The translations under genes and the position numbers were made by a program. Below are positions 1 through 10,016 of a stretch of 64,000 bases of DNA, piece after piece (position 1 is the stretch's first letter; each line of letters begins with the position of its first letter). Below the pieces are notes generated by a model. The model made no database searches. It was given only the letters and a program-made list of their open reading frames with translations, and was not told the origin of the DNA. Origin of the DNA: Pseudobutyrivibrio ruminis AD2017 (GTDB lineage: Bacteria; Bacillota; Clostridia; Lachnospirales; Lachnospiraceae); assembly GCF_000424305.1 (NCBI RefSeq), contig NZ_AUJQ01000008.1, positions 124,001 to 188,000 of the forward strand. The letters run 5' to 3'.

Positions 1-405
1 AACCTTAAGCTTATCAAGTGTAATAGCCTTTTCTCCATAGGTTTCATTGAAGCTTGATATCAAATCATTAGTGTATTTTTTGAATTCTGACTTTGAATAT
101 GTGTCTGATTCAAAATCTGTGACCTCTTCAAAGACAACTTTGCCTGTATCTGTAAATGTAAGCTTTGATGTATCGGATGCCTTACCTGAATTTAGAGCTA
201 ATCCTATAAGCTTAACAATAATAAATATAAGCAACAATAAAAATGCAAGCACGCAAGCGCCAAAGATAATACGATTGCGCATTACTTCTCTTTGTCTCTT
301 TCTTCTTCTGGCTTCCTGCAATTCTCTGGAAGCTACTCCCTGTCTAGGACGTGCTCCGCCTGCTCTTGAGCGCATACCTGGTGTCCTTGACCTATTGTTT
401 GTCAT
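1..405 (-). CDS. Membrane-anchored protein, 3' part cut off by window edge
   Basis: The first 135 codons of a gene whose ATG (403-405) overlaps the recO stop codon as ATGA, so the two are translationally coupled. The product starts with an Arg/Gly-rich, strongly basic segment (residues 1-45), then has one hydrophobic segment (about 46-71), then a polar, probably extracytoplasmic region rich in Asp, Thr and Lys. That predicts a single-pass protein with a cytoplasmic basic N-terminus. The C-terminal domain lies beyond the window, so I do not assign a function. Its place directly after recO suggests it belongs to the era-recO transcript. Confidence 0.7.
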   Translation of the reverse strand, partial: MTNNRSRTPGMRSRAGGARPRQGVASRELQEARRRKRQREVMRNRIIFGACVLAFLLLLIFIIVKLIGLALNSGKASDTSKLTFTDTGKVVFEEVTDFESDTYSKSEFKKYTNDLISSFNETYGEKAITLDKLKV

Positions 406-1127
406 AAAAATTCCTCGCTCTTATATTTGTGCGACCTATAGTTTAATCTATAAGCGTCCAAAATTCTAGTCAATTCTTCCTCAGTTTTTCCATTCAACAC
501 AAAAGTATACAACTTTTCAATGCTCGAGGAAACAATAAATTGCATTGTATAAAGAGTTGATGTGGAAATATCCACTCCAGCTTCCATTTCGGCGCAAGTT
601 TTGCACAGTGTTCCATGAAGCTTAGTGGAGAATGCTGTAAGGCCTTCCTTTTTTCCACAACACATACAACTAAAAACATTTGGGTACTCTCCATCTATAA
701 CCCATGTTTTTAAATCGTATATATTTTTAAGAAGTCTATGAGAAAACTTTCCTGATTCCAATGCTTTTAAGCTTTGATATAAAAGAGCAAGCCTAAGCTT
801 TTCATCTCCACCTTCTACTGATAGAAAGCTTGCCACCTCTAAAAAATAAGAACCAAGCACTACCTTATCATAATCCATAACCAAATCTCTAAAATAATTA
901 GAAATATTAGCTTTACTAAGATGATAAGAGTTTCTTCCTTCAAAGGCATCAAATACACCAAAGCAAAATGGTGAACAGGCAGCAACAAGTGGATTGTTAG
1001 GACGTCTTGCTCCCTTTGCAAAGGCTGTAACTTTCCCTGCTTCCTTTGTAAGAATAACTAATCTTCTATCAAATTCACCTACATCTGAGGCTGAAAGCAC
1101 AAGCCCTGTCAAGGTAACTAGTCCCAT
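402..1127 (-). CDS. recO: DNA repair protein RecO
   Basis: RecO helps load RecA at gaps by displacing SSB together with RecR (RecFOR pathway). The 241-residue protein has the family layout: an N-terminal OB-fold of about 80 residues (start MGLVTLTGLVLSASDVGEFD), a helical middle, and a C4 zinc site from Cys154/Cys157 (CMCCGKKE) and Cys175/Cys178 (CKTC). Length is normal. It begins directly after the era stop codon and its own stop overlaps the next ATG, so era, recO and the downstream membrane protein form one tightly packed operon. The era-recO pairing is common in Firmicutes. Confidence 0.95.
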   Translation of the reverse strand: MGLVTLTGLVLSASDVGEFDRRLVILTKEAGKVTAFAKGARRPNNPLVAACSPFCFGVFDAFEGRNSYHLSKANISNYFRDLVMDYDKVVLGSYFLEVASFLSVEGGDEKLRLALLYQSLKALESGKFSHRLLKNIYDLKTWVIDGEYPNVFSCMCCGKKEGLTAFSTKLHGTLCKTCAEMEAGVDISTSTLYTMQFIVSSSIEKLYTFVLNGKTEEELTRILDAYRLNYRSHKYKSEEFL

Positions 1128-2042
1128 CTAGCTTAAATCCTCTTTCTTATAACCAAAATTCTTTAGTTCGAAATCGCTGTCTCTCCAATCCTTCTTAACC
1201 TTAACAAACAGCTTAAGGTTAACTTTTGCCTCTAAAAGCTTTTCTATTTCATAACGGGAGTTAGTGCCGATTTTCTTAATCATGGCACCACCCTTTCCTA
1301 TAATAATACCCTTGTGAGAATTCTTTTCACAGATGATTGTTGCTTCGATATCCCACATTGGCTTCTTACCTGGACGTTCCTTCATGCTATCAATAAGGAT
1401 TGCAATGCCATGTGGTACTTCATCATTAAGAGCATGTAAAGACTTCTCACGGATGATTTCTGCTGTTATCTCTCTAAGAGTCTGATTTGTAACAGTTTCC
1501 TCATCATAGAAAGCTGGGCCCTCTGGAAGATAATTGAAAATAGTATCAAGCAAATCATCACAGCCTTCACCATGAAGCGCAGATACTGGAACAACCTCAG
1601 CAAAATCACAAAGATCCTTAAAGGCTGAAATAGTTTCTCCTACCTTGGCCCCATCTGCCATATCTATCTTGTTGATAACTAAGATAACAGGAGCATCAAC
1701 TGTGCCAAGTAATTCAGCTATCTTCTTATCGCCAGCTCCAACCTTTGTGTCTGGTTCGATAAGCCAAAGGATTAAATCCACATCATTGATAGTACCCTTG
1801 GCGGCTGTCATCATGTATTCTCCAAGCTTATTCTTGGCCTGATGCATACCAGGTGTATCAAGGAAAACGATTTGGCCCTTGTCGCTATCTGTGTATACAG
1901 TCTGTATTCTGTTTCTTGTTGTTTGTGGCTTGTTACTGGTAATAGCAATCTTCTGACCAATGATGTGGTTCATGAGGGTGCTCTTACCTACGTTTGGGCG
2001 ACCAACTATAGTAACGAAACCTGATTTAAAATTATCACTCAT
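1128..2042 (-). CDS. era: GTPase Era
   Basis: Essential ribosome-assembly GTPase that binds the 3' end of 16S rRNA. The 304-residue protein shows the P-loop GRPNVGKST (residues 14-22), the switch region with DTPG (about 62-65), the NKID specificity motif (about 124), and a C-terminal KH domain with the GKGGAMIKKIG core that contacts rRNA. The normal family length is about 300. It is followed without a gap by recO. Upstream, between its start and the next gene, lies a palindromic repeat (2064-2144). Confidence 0.97.
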   Translation of the reverse strand: MSDNFKSGFVTIVGRPNVGKSTLMNHIIGQKIAITSNKPQTTRNRIQTVYTDSDKGQIVFLDTPGMHQAKNKLGEYMMTAAKGTINDVDLILWLIEPDTKVGAGDKKIAELLGTVDAPVILVINKIDMADGAKVGETISAFKDLCDFAEVVPVSALHGEGCDDLLDTIFNYLPEGPAFYDEETVTNQTLREITAEIIREKSLHALNDEVPHGIAILIDSMKERPGKKPMWDIEATIICEKNSHKGIIIGKGGAMIKKIGTNSRYEIEKLLEAKVNLKLFVKVKKDWRDSDFELKNFGYKKEDLS

Positions 2043-2063
2043 TCCTCTAATTCCTCTACTCCG

Positions 2064-2144
2064 CCTGTTACGATAACAAGCATTATATTTCTACGCTCGA
2101 CTATATGTCTCGCTTTAGAAATATAATAGCTTGTTATCTACAGG
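2064..2144. repeat. Palindromic intergenic repeat, copy 1 of 2
   Basis: An inverted repeat of about 28 bp per arm: CCTGTTAC plus GATAACAAGC-ATTATATTTCTA on the left (2064-2093) and its complement on the right (2116-2144). The right arm has one extra base opposite the GC/AT junction. The loop is 22 bp. A second copy with the same core and the same one-base bulge sits at 19170-19230 in the pur region. It lies upstream of era, so the era transcript leader would carry the hairpin. There is no coding potential. Confidence 0.8.
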
Positions 2145-2161
2145 CTCATATAAACATTACA

Positions 2162-5071
2162 TTAATATAAACTCTCTATATTATTAAATATTTCCTTATT
2201 CGCCTCAATTACAGATTCATTACCTACGACGCATACATATCCCTGCTCCATAGCAGCATCCACAGACGCAGCTAGTGCACGTATATCCTCTACTGTAGCA
2301 TCTAACACTTCGTCTCTGGTGCGCTGTAAATCTTCGTAGGTTATTCCGCTAAGGTAACTGCTAAGGCCTCTCAATCCTCGCTGGGATGGAGTAAGCGGTG
2401 TGTCCATGCCACTGATAGTTCCTATGATGTATTTTGTCATATCCCTGTCATCTACATCAAAGTTTCTAAGGTAATCTCCTGTGTGCTCAAATACTTTTAA
2501 TGTTTCAACAAGATTAGGGTCACGATAAGATACAAATACCATATCACCCTGTCGGCTGGAATTCATGTTACAACCATAGGCACCACCCTGAACTCTAACC
2601 TTAATCCAGAAGTAATCGTAGCCTAATATAGTATTTAATAATTTGTATGCGCCATTATATTTAAATCCAGCTTTAACAAAATCTCCAGCCATGGCAACAT
2701 ATTGTATCTGTGATGCATCCTTTAAAGCTTCCTTAACAGGATGAACTTCGAAGCTATCCTCTCCTTCGAACGAAAGCTTCTCCTGTGTAAGAAGTGGCTT
2801 GATTTCTTTAACAAGACTTCTTGACTGTTCAAGGACATCAGCCTTTCCAGTGGATGAAATAAGAAGTCTATCCTTGGCAAAAATAATCTTGCACGTATTA
2901 TTAAGTTTAGATATAACTTCTTCTTTTCTATTATCGAAGTTTTCTTCTAAATCTACTAAGAAGCGATAGAACCTAACTCCGTTAGCACAATCAGATATAT
3001 TGGCCTTCTTAGAGAAGCCACATCTTGCTCTTGTGGCTGCCACCTGATTGCCTTTTGTATTAAGAACATATTCCATATGAGACTTTTCAGCTGTGATTAA
3101 TTCTTTAAGTCTCTTGGTATCTGAAAACTTGGTGTTGCAAATCATTTCCATGACCAAATCCTTAGCCTGTTCAGCCTCGTCGTAAATGAACTTAGAACGG
3201 ACCTCAAAGGTAATCTTGTATTTGTCATGGTCTCCAAATACTTCATGAATTGCAGTATTTGTGCTGATTCCACCAGTGTGAAGATACATTTCGTTAGTAA
3301 AGTCAGTGTATGTATATTTTTCTGTATCAAGCAATCCGATGAATCGTTCTAGCAGTGATACATATGGTATTTCTGAAAGTGGTAAATCAGAAATATCAAA
3401 TACCATATTGAAATAATGTATTCCGTTAGTACGAACCTTATGATGAAGGATTGTTGTTCCGTCCTCCTCATAAACTGCTAAATCTAACGGTCTGGCCTCT
3501 CTTGTAAGGTCGAATCTGCTGAGCATAGGAATCTTTGCCAAATCCTCCTTTGAGCTAGGAGTCTGCTGGTATTCCTTTAAGAATGCTGTATGCTCGACAA
3601 TAGCATTTATCTCCTCTTCAGAAAGAGACGCCTTCTTAGCTGCAAGCTTTTCTTTTAATGCTGCATCATCTGCGGCTGTAAGTCCCTGCTTAGGTCTAAG
3701 AGTAACTATTGATTTGTGTTTGTTAGAAATTAGATATTTATCTGCGATTTCATCAAACAAGCCATTATTAACTTTTGATTTAATTACGTCTAATACTTCT
3801 ACACTGTGTAAATGTAGGAATGGTTGATTTCTATCGTATAACCAGCTGTCAAGAAGCTGAAGACCTATAATCAATCCCTTTGGTGCGCTACCAAAATCCA
3901 GCTCTCTTGCTCTAAACTGCTCACCGTTAATAGCTGCAAATAATGTCTTTTTATCGATTCCCTTAGCAACTACATCTTTAAGGGTGTTCTCAATAGTGTT
4001 AACGAATTTGTCCTTATCCTCTTCGTTAGCGCCCCTTGCTACAATTGAAAAATACATCTGTCTTTGAGACGATTCGAAAGAACAATCAACATCTTCTGCA
4101 ATATTAGCATCTATGAGTGCTTTGTAAAGTGGTGCACCTGGTGCAGATACCAATGCGTAATTTAAAATATCAAATGCCCTGTACATGTTAGGATCCAGTA
4201 CATCGCCTATACATACGTTATAAGAAAGATATGCATTGTTGGCTGTGTCCTGATCTGCGCCGATTGGGTAATCGATTGTTATCTCTACTGGCTTATCGAA
4301 GGCTTTCTGCATGTTAATCTCAGAATCTACCTCAAGATAATCGTAGTGGCGAAGATATTTGCTATCTAAATACTCTAAAATCTCATCTATATCCACATCT
4401 CCGTATACGTAGATGTAGGAGTTGCTAGGATGATAGTATTTGCTGTGGAATGCAAGGAAATCCTCGTATGTAAGTGTTGGGATTACCTTTGGATCTCCAC
4501 CTGATTCGATAGCATATGTTGTGTCAGGGAACAACGAATTAAGTATCTGACGGTTAAGCACATCATCAGGAGATGAATATGCCCCCTTCATTTCGTTGTA
4601 AACAACACCATTTATAGTTAAATCAGAATCTGGGGTTTCCATTTCATAATGCCAACCCTCCTGCTCAAAAATCTCACGATATTTGTAAATGTTTGGATGG
4701 AAAACGGCATCCATATAAACATCGATAAGATTCATGTAATCTGCATCATTAGTGCTTGCAATTGGATATACTGTTTTGTCAGAATATGTTATTGCATTCA
4801 AAAATGTGTTAAGGCTGCCCTTTACAAGCTCTACAAAAGGGTCCTTAACAGGATATTTATCAGAGCCGCAAAGAACTGTGTGTTCAACAATATGAGCCAC
4901 ACCAGTGGAATCCTTTGGTGGTGTTCTAAAGCCTATGTAAAACACCTTGTTGTTATCATCATTTGAAATGAAGCAAATACGTGCTTTTGTTTTCTTATGT
5001 TCGAATATAAAACCTAGAGAATCAAGTCCTTCAAGCTTCTCTTCTTTAAGTAATTCGTATGACTTATTCAA
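2162..5071 (-). CDS. M16C zinc metallopeptidase (presequence protease-like, insulinase family)
   Basis: A 969-residue peptidase of the PreP/Cym1 subgroup of family M16, which degrades oligopeptides inside a closed clamshell chamber. The inverted zinc motif HxxEH is at residues 60-64 (HIVEHTVLCGS), followed by the family's KDPF segment, and the protein has the expected full length of four M16 lobes, with the M16C-associated region in the middle. No signal peptide is visible, so it probably acts in the cytoplasm. The start codon is TTG at 5069-5071, preceded by an AAAGG ribosome site. It follows the MscS gene by 18 bp and may share its transcript. Confidence 0.9.
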   Translation of the reverse strand: MNKSYELLKEEKLEGLDSLGFIFEHKKTKARICFISNDDNNKVFYIGFRTPPKDSTGVAHIVEHTVLCGSDKYPVKDPFVELVKGSLNTFLNAITYSDKTVYPIASTNDADYMNLIDVYMDAVFHPNIYKYREIFEQEGWHYEMETPDSDLTINGVVYNEMKGAYSSPDDVLNRQILNSLFPDTTYAIESGGDPKVIPTLTYEDFLAFHSKYYHPSNSYIYVYGDVDIDEILEYLDSKYLRHYDYLEVDSEINMQKAFDKPVEITIDYPIGADQDTANNAYLSYNVCIGDVLDPNMYRAFDILNYALVSAPGAPLYKALIDANIAEDVDCSFESSQRQMYFSIVARGANEEDKDKFVNTIENTLKDVVAKGIDKKTLFAAINGEQFRARELDFGSAPKGLIIGLQLLDSWLYDRNQPFLHLHSVEVLDVIKSKVNNGLFDEIADKYLISNKHKSIVTLRPKQGLTAADDAALKEKLAAKKASLSEEEINAIVEHTAFLKEYQQTPSSKEDLAKIPMLSRFDLTREARPLDLAVYEEDGTTILHHKVRTNGIHYFNMVFDISDLPLSEIPYVSLLERFIGLLDTEKYTYTDFTNEMYLHTGGISTNTAIHEVFGDHDKYKITFEVRSKFIYDEAEQAKDLVMEMICNTKFSDTKRLKELITAEKSHMEYVLNTKGNQVAATRARCGFSKKANISDCANGVRFYRFLVDLEENFDNRKEEVISKLNNTCKIIFAKDRLLISSTGKADVLEQSRSLVKEIKPLLTQEKLSFEGEDSFEVHPVKEALKDASQIQYVAMAGDFVKAGFKYNGAYKLLNTILGYDYFWIKVRVQGGAYGCNMNSSRQGDMVFVSYRDPNLVETLKVFEHTGDYLRNFDVDDRDMTKYIIGTISGMDTPLTPSQRGLRGLSSYLSGITYEDLQRTRDEVLDATVEDIRALAASVDAAMEQGYVCVVGNESVIEANKEIFNNIESLY

Positions 5072-5089
5072 TGTATTGCCTTTCTAGTG

Positions 5090-5962
5090 TTATTTTTCTT
5101 TTATATGTACATCTAGCTGATTAAAGCATATTTCAATGCCTGATTTATCAAATCTAGTCTTTATCTCTTCTAATGTGTTCCATTTTTCCTGCCAGAAATA
5201 TTCAATGTCGATTGGGAATCTGAGGCCAATCATAACCGCACTGTCTGCAAGCTCTGAAACAAATACCTGTACAGGTGTATCGTTCACTCTGTGGGGACAG
5301 TTTTCTGCTATATATTTTAAAATCTCTTTAGCTTTTTTAATGTCGCTGTCATAACTGATACCAACTGTCTCGTTAAACACACGATATTTCTGTGCTGTAC
5401 AGTTAGTAAGGGATGTTGCTGAAAGTGTACCGTTTGGAATCTGGACCAATCGACCATCTACCATTTTAAGAGTGGTGTAGATGATGTTGATTTTATCAAC
5501 TGTACCCTCCTGACCTGTGGCATGCTCTATGATGTAATCTCCTACCCTGAATGGGTGCATTAAAAGGATTAATACTCCACCTGCGAAGTTAGATAACGCG
5601 CCCTGTAAAGCAAGACCAATAGTAACACCAAGACCTGCAACTGCTGCTGATATAGATGCTGTAGTAACACCAAACAAGCCTAAAATTATAGTTATAAGAA
5701 TAATATAGCAAAACCATCTGATAACAGATTCAAGGAAGGTTTCAACGCCTGTATCGAAATCATGCCTGTCCATAGCTTTGTGGAACAGCTTAATAATTCC
5801 TTTTATTATCTTAGAACCTACGAAAAAAACTATTAATGCCAGAACTACGCTCCAGCCAAAACTCCAAAACTTTGGGATTAGTTTTTCAAGCTGTTGTTGG
5901 AAAACACCCTTTTGAATATCATCGACTAATTCTTCTGCTGTAACTGTTTCCATGGTTTCCAT
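5090..5962 (-). CDS. mscS: Small-conductance mechanosensitive channel (MscS family)
   Basis: A tension-gated channel that releases solutes on osmotic downshock. The protein is 290 residues, close to E. coli MscS (286). There are three hydrophobic segments in residues 40-150; the third is the pore helix with the Gly/Ala-rich pattern GLGVTIGLALQGALSNFAGG, followed by the HPFRVGDYI turn that starts the cytoplasmic beta domain. The C-terminal alpha/beta cage follows. A GGGAGGA ribosome site lies 8 bases before the chosen ATG. It is separated from the upstream amino-acid operon by a terminator at 6019-6047. Confidence 0.93.
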   Translation of the reverse strand: METMETVTAEELVDDIQKGVFQQQLEKLIPKFWSFGWSVVLALIVFFVGSKIIKGIIKLFHKAMDRHDFDTGVETFLESVIRWFCYIILITIILGLFGVTTASISAAVAGLGVTIGLALQGALSNFAGGVLILLMHPFRVGDYIIEHATGQEGTVDKINIIYTTLKMVDGRLVQIPNGTLSATSLTNCTAQKYRVFNETVGISYDSDIKKAKEILKYIAENCPHRVNDTPVQVFVSELADSAVMIGLRFPIDIEYFWQEKWNTLEEIKTRFDKSGIEICFNQLDVHIKEK

Positions 5963-6018
5963 ACCGACAGTCCTCCCATTTTTACAATCTTAACCATTAT
6001 AGCACATAATTAATTATG

Positions 6019-6047
6019 AAAAAAGACGGTGGATTCCCACCGTCTTT
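6019..6047 (-). terminator. Intrinsic terminator after serA
   Basis: Perfect 11-bp stem AAAGACGGTGG/CCACCGTCTTT with a 4-base loop. On the minus strand it is followed by a run of six T. It ends the leuB-ilvD-ilvB-serC-serA transcript. Confidence 0.9.
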
Positions 6048-6060
6048 AAGGCTTTTTATG

Positions 6061-7224
6061 CTATTTTACAACTCTGATTTTGATTACTCCGTCAACCTGC
6101 TCAATCTCTGAAATAACCTGGTCAGAAAGCTTGCTTCCTAAATCAAGAAGTGTGTATGCGAAATCACCACGGCTCTTGTTGGTCATGTCATCTACGTTTA
6201 CATTTTCCTTGCTAAGGATAGATGTAAATGCAGCAATCATACCTGCTTTATTTTTGTGAAGGATGGCTACACGGCTTTCAGCTTTGCAAATACCCATATC
6301 ACAATCTGGGTAATTAACTGAATGAGTAATATTTCCGTTTTCCATGTAATCCATGATTTCCTTAACGGCCATTACTGCACAGTTATCTTCTGCCTCCTCA
6401 GTAGATGCACCAAGATGTGGTGTGCAGATAACACCTGGCTTACCTGCAACTGTAGGATTTGCAAAATCTGTAACATAACGACGAATCTTGCCGGAATCAA
6501 TACCATTTAATACAGCCTGTTCATCTACAAGAAGGTCTCTTGCAAAATTAAGAATTACAACATCCTTCTTCATCATCTGAACAGCTTCTTTATTTATCAT
6601 TCCCTTTGTTGTATCTGTAAGTGGAACGTGAACTGTAATGAAATCACATTCCTTATAAATATCTTCCACATTTGTAACATGCTTTACATTACGTGAAAGA
6701 TTCCATGCTGCATTAACTGAGATGTATGGATCGAAGCCAAGTACCTCCATGCCAAGACGTGTAGCATCATTTGCCACCTTAACACCAATTGCACCAAGGC
6801 CGATTACGCCCAGTTTTTTGCCCGCAATTTCTGTTCCAGCAAAAGCTTTCTTAGCCTTCTCTGCTGTCTTTCCGATGTTCTCATCATCCTTGTTTTGATT
6901 AACCCATTCAATACCACCTACGATGTCACGGCTTGCAAGAAGCATTCCAGCAAAAACTAATTCCTTAACACCGTTTGCGTTGGCACCTGGTGTATTGAAT
7001 ACAACAATTCCCTCCTCTGCACATTTTACAAGAGGAATATTGTTAACGCCTGCGCCTGCTCGGGCAATACACTTAAGATTGCTACCAAACTCCAAATCAT
7101 GCATTGCTGCTGAACGAACTAGGCATGCATCTGCGTCGCTAATATTTTCAACCTTTTTATAGTCTGTAGAAAAATTTATAAGGCCCTTATCTGAAATCGG
7201 ATTCAAACAATTGTATGTATACAT
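6061..7224 (-). CDS. serA: D-3-phosphoglycerate dehydrogenase
   Basis: Catalyses the first step of serine synthesis, oxidising 3-phosphoglycerate with NAD+. The 387-residue protein has the D-isomer 2-hydroxyacid dehydrogenase fold: a Rossmann motif KLGVIGLGAIGVKVAND near residue 140, the catalytic Arg and Glu regions, and the HLGAST catalytic His motif near residue 270. A C-terminal ACT-type domain (about 315-387) suggests feedback by serine. It is a short-form enzyme, without the extra intervening domain of long forms. The ATG overlaps the serC stop as TAATG, so the pair is translationally coupled; it is the last gene of the operon. Confidence 0.95.
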   Translation of the reverse strand: MYTYNCLNPISDKGLINFSTDYKKVENISDADACLVRSAAMHDLEFGSNLKCIARAGAGVNNIPLVKCAEEGIVVFNTPGANANGVKELVFAGMLLASRDIVGGIEWVNQNKDDENIGKTAEKAKKAFAGTEIAGKKLGVIGLGAIGVKVANDATRLGMEVLGFDPYISVNAAWNLSRNVKHVTNVEDIYKECDFITVHVPLTDTTKGMINKEAVQMMKKDVVILNFARDLLVDEQAVLNGIDSGKIRRYVTDFANPTVAGKPGVICTPHLGASTEEAEDNCAVMAVKEIMDYMENGNITHSVNYPDCDMGICKAESRVAILHKNKAGMIAAFTSILSKENVNVDDMTNKSRGDFAYTLLDLGSKLSDQVISEIEQVDGVIKIRVVK

Positions 7225-8306
7225 TAGGCATTCTCCTCCTCAAACTTACGCATAAACTCAACTAACTTTTCTACGCCCTCGATTGGCATTGCATTGTAGA
7301 TAGATGCACGCATACCACCTACAGTTCTATGGCCTTTAAGATTTACAAAGCCTGCTGCTGTAGCTTCCTTTACAAACTTAGCATCTAGCTCTTCGTTACC
7401 TGTAACAAATGGAACGTTCATTAAAGAACGATCTTCCTTTCTAACAGTACCCTTGAAAAGCTTTGATGAATCAAGATAATCATAAAGAATCTTAGCCTTC
7501 TTTTCGTTAAGCTCCTTCATTGCTGTAAGGCCGCCATTCTTAAGCAACCATTTAAATACCTTGCCGCAGATGTAAATATCGTAGCATGGTGGTGTGTTAT
7601 ATAAGCTGTCATTATCAGCCTGAGTCTTATACTTAAGCATTGTAGGTGTTCCTGGAAGAACATCATCACGGATTAAATCCTCGCGGATGATTACGATAAC
7701 CATACCTGCTGGTCCTACGTTCTTCTGTACGCCGCCATAGATGATTCCATATTTTGTAACATCAACTGGTTCTGACAAGAAGCATGAACTAACGTCAGCT
7801 ACCAAATCTTTGCCCTTTGTATTTGGGAGAGTTTTAAATTTAGTTCCGTAGATTGTGTTATTCTCACAGATATACACATAATCCATATCATCAGTAATTG
7901 GTAGGTCGGAACAATCAGGAATGTAGCTGAATGTTTTATCAGCTGAGGATGCAAGCTCTACAGCCTCGCCATACATCTTTGCTTCTGCAAATGCTTTCTT
8001 TGCCCACTGTCCAGTGATGATATAACCAGCCTTCTTATTTTTCATAAGATTCATAGGGATTGCAGCAAACTGCTGGCTTGCGCCACCCTGAAGGAATAAT
8101 ACCTTGTAGTTATCAGGGATGTTCATAAGCTTTCTGATATCAGCCTCTGCCTCTTTGATGATTTCATCGAATACCTTGCTTCGGTGACTCATTTCCATTA
8201 CAGACATTCCACATCCTCTGTAATCAAGCATTTCCTCTGCTGCTTCCTTTAATACCTCTTCAGGTAAAACTGCTGGTCCTGCACTAAAATTGTAAACTCT
8301 GCTCAT
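7224..8306 (-). CDS. serC: Phosphoserine aminotransferase
   Basis: PLP enzyme converting 3-phosphohydroxypyruvate and glutamate to phosphoserine (serine pathway, step two). The 360-residue length is typical. It starts with the family hallmark NFSAGPAVLPEEVL; the PLP-binding Lys is in GGVQKNVGPAG near residue 198; RTVGGMRASIYNA at the C-terminus is also conserved. It lies between ilvB (24-bp gap) and serA (overlap), which ties serine and branched-chain amino-acid synthesis to one transcript. The third serine enzyme, serB, is not in the window. Confidence 0.96.
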   Translation of the reverse strand: MSRVYNFSAGPAVLPEEVLKEAAEEMLDYRGCGMSVMEMSHRSKVFDEIIKEAEADIRKLMNIPDNYKVLFLQGGASQQFAAIPMNLMKNKKAGYIITGQWAKKAFAEAKMYGEAVELASSADKTFSYIPDCSDLPITDDMDYVYICENNTIYGTKFKTLPNTKGKDLVADVSSCFLSEPVDVTKYGIIYGGVQKNVGPAGMVIVIIREDLIRDDVLPGTPTMLKYKTQADNDSLYNTPPCYDIYICGKVFKWLLKNGGLTAMKELNEKKAKILYDYLDSSKLFKGTVRKEDRSLMNVPFVTGNEELDAKFVKEATAAGFVNLKGHRTVGGMRASIYNAMPIEGVEKLVEFMRKFEEENA

Positions 8307-8330
8307 TACTCTTTTCTCCTTTGTCTAAGG

Positions 8331-9998
8331 TTATTTTTCTTTGAAAAATTCGTTAATAGGTGCTCCCGGTGCTACCATTGGCAATACCATGTCATCTGAA
8401 TCGATGATACAGTCAATGAGCACTGGGCTCTCGGAGGACAGCGCCTCCTTAAGTGCCGATTTGAATTCTTCCTGAGTTGAAACTCTAATTCCCTTAGCCC
8501 CCATAGCCTCTGCAAGCTTAACGTAATCTACGCCATCATTCAAAACTGTTGCAGAATAGCGTTTTTCATAAAAGATGGTCTGCCACTGACGAACCATTCC
8601 AAGAACGTGGTTATTGATAACAATTTCCACGATTGGAAGATTTTCTCTAACGGCTGTTGCCACCTCATTCATATTCATTCTAAAGCAACCATCACCAGCA
8701 AAATTGATAACCTTCTTTCCTGGGTTACCTGTTGCAGCACCAATAGCAGCACCAAGTCCATAACCCATAGTTCCAAGGCCACCAGATGTAAGAAGCTGAT
8801 GTGGCTTTTTGAATTTATAATACTGTGCTGCCCACATCTGATTTTGTCCAACCTCTGTGGCAACGATAGCATCTCCCTTAGTCTGACGATATGTTTCCTC
8901 TACAACGAACTGACCTGAAAGTCCATTTTCTGGAACTGTAAGTGGATTATCCTTTGAAAGCTTTTTAACATGCTCAACCCACTTATCATGCTTTTGCTGA
9001 TCAAGCTCCTTGTTGATTCGAGATAAGATCTCTTTAATATCGCCAATAACAGCGTGTTCAGCCAAAATATTCTTGTTAATTTCAGCTGGATCAACATCAA
9101 ACTGAAGTATCTTTGCATTGCTGGCAAACTTATCTGGATTGCCAAGAACTCTGTCCGAAAATCTTGTTCCGATGGCAATCAACAAATCGCATTCTGAAAC
9201 GCTAAGATTTGAAGCCTTGCAGCCGTGCATTCCAAGCATTCCTGTGTATCTTTCATCTGTACCATTGAATGCGCCTTTACCCATAAGGGTATCGCAAACA
9301 GGTGCATCCACAAGCTCAACGAACTTCTTTAATTCCTTTGAAGCGTTTGCAAGCACTGCACCACCACCAACAAATATCACTGGCTTCTTAGCCTTCTTGA
9401 TCATATCCTTTGCAGTAGCAAGTGCCTCTGCTGTAATGCTCTTTTTAACTCTGCCAACAGGGATTGGCTTCATTGGCATATATTCGTATTTGTTAGAAGG
9501 TGCTGTCACATCCTTTGGCACATCAATAAGAACTGGCCCAGGACGTCCTGACTGGGCAATAGTAAATGCTCTGCGGATTGTCTCAGCCAAATCCTTAATA
9601 TCCTTTACGATGAAGTTGTGCTTTGTGATAGGCATAGTGATTCCAGTGATATCGATTTCCTGGAATGAATCCTTTCCTAACAAAGGCACTGCAACGTTAC
9701 AAGTGATTGCAACGATTGGAACAGAATCCATGTGTGCAGTAGCAATACCTGTTACCAGGTTTGTTGCTCCAGGGCCGCTAGTTGCAAGGCAAACGCCTAC
9801 CTTACCTGTTGAACGTGCATAACCATCTGCAGCATGGGCTGCGCCCTGCTCGTGGCTGGTAAGCACATGATGAATCTCCTGATGTTTATATAGCTCATCA
9901 TACAGATTAAGGATTGCACCTCCTGGGTAGCCAAAGACTGTATCTACGCCCTGCTCCTTTAAACATTCTATAATTATTTCTGAACCGTTTAATAACAT
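8331..9998 (-). CDS. ilvB: Acetolactate synthase, large (catalytic) subunit
   Basis: ThDP-dependent enzyme making 2-acetolactate (valine/leucine) and 2-aceto-2-hydroxybutyrate (isoleucine). The 555 residues hold the three family domains. The catalytic Glu is in the N-terminal SHEQGAAHAADGYA region (about residue 48), and the ThDP/Mg2+ motif GDGCFRMNMNEVAT is in the C-terminal domain. The start is MLLNGSEIIIECL. The usual regulatory partner ilvN is not adjacent; ilvC and leuACD are also absent, so the pathway is split in this genome. It follows ilvD by 18 bp. Confidence 0.95.
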   Translation of the reverse strand: MLLNGSEIIIECLKEQGVDTVFGYPGGAILNLYDELYKHQEIHHVLTSHEQGAAHAADGYARSTGKVGVCLATSGPGATNLVTGIATAHMDSVPIVAITCNVAVPLLGKDSFQEIDITGITMPITKHNFIVKDIKDLAETIRRAFTIAQSGRPGPVLIDVPKDVTAPSNKYEYMPMKPIPVGRVKKSITAEALATAKDMIKKAKKPVIFVGGGAVLANASKELKKFVELVDAPVCDTLMGKGAFNGTDERYTGMLGMHGCKASNLSVSECDLLIAIGTRFSDRVLGNPDKFASNAKILQFDVDPAEINKNILAEHAVIGDIKEILSRINKELDQQKHDKWVEHVKKLSKDNPLTVPENGLSGQFVVEETYRQTKGDAIVATEVGQNQMWAAQYYKFKKPHQLLTSGGLGTMGYGLGAAIGAATGNPGKKVINFAGDGCFRMNMNEVATAVRENLPIVEIVINNHVLGMVRQWQTIFYEKRYSATVLNDGVDYVKLAEAMGAKGIRVSTQEEFKSALKEALSSESPVLIDCIIDSDDMVLPMVAPGAPINEFFKEK

Positions 9999-10016
9999 AT
10001 ATAATCTCCTAGTCCT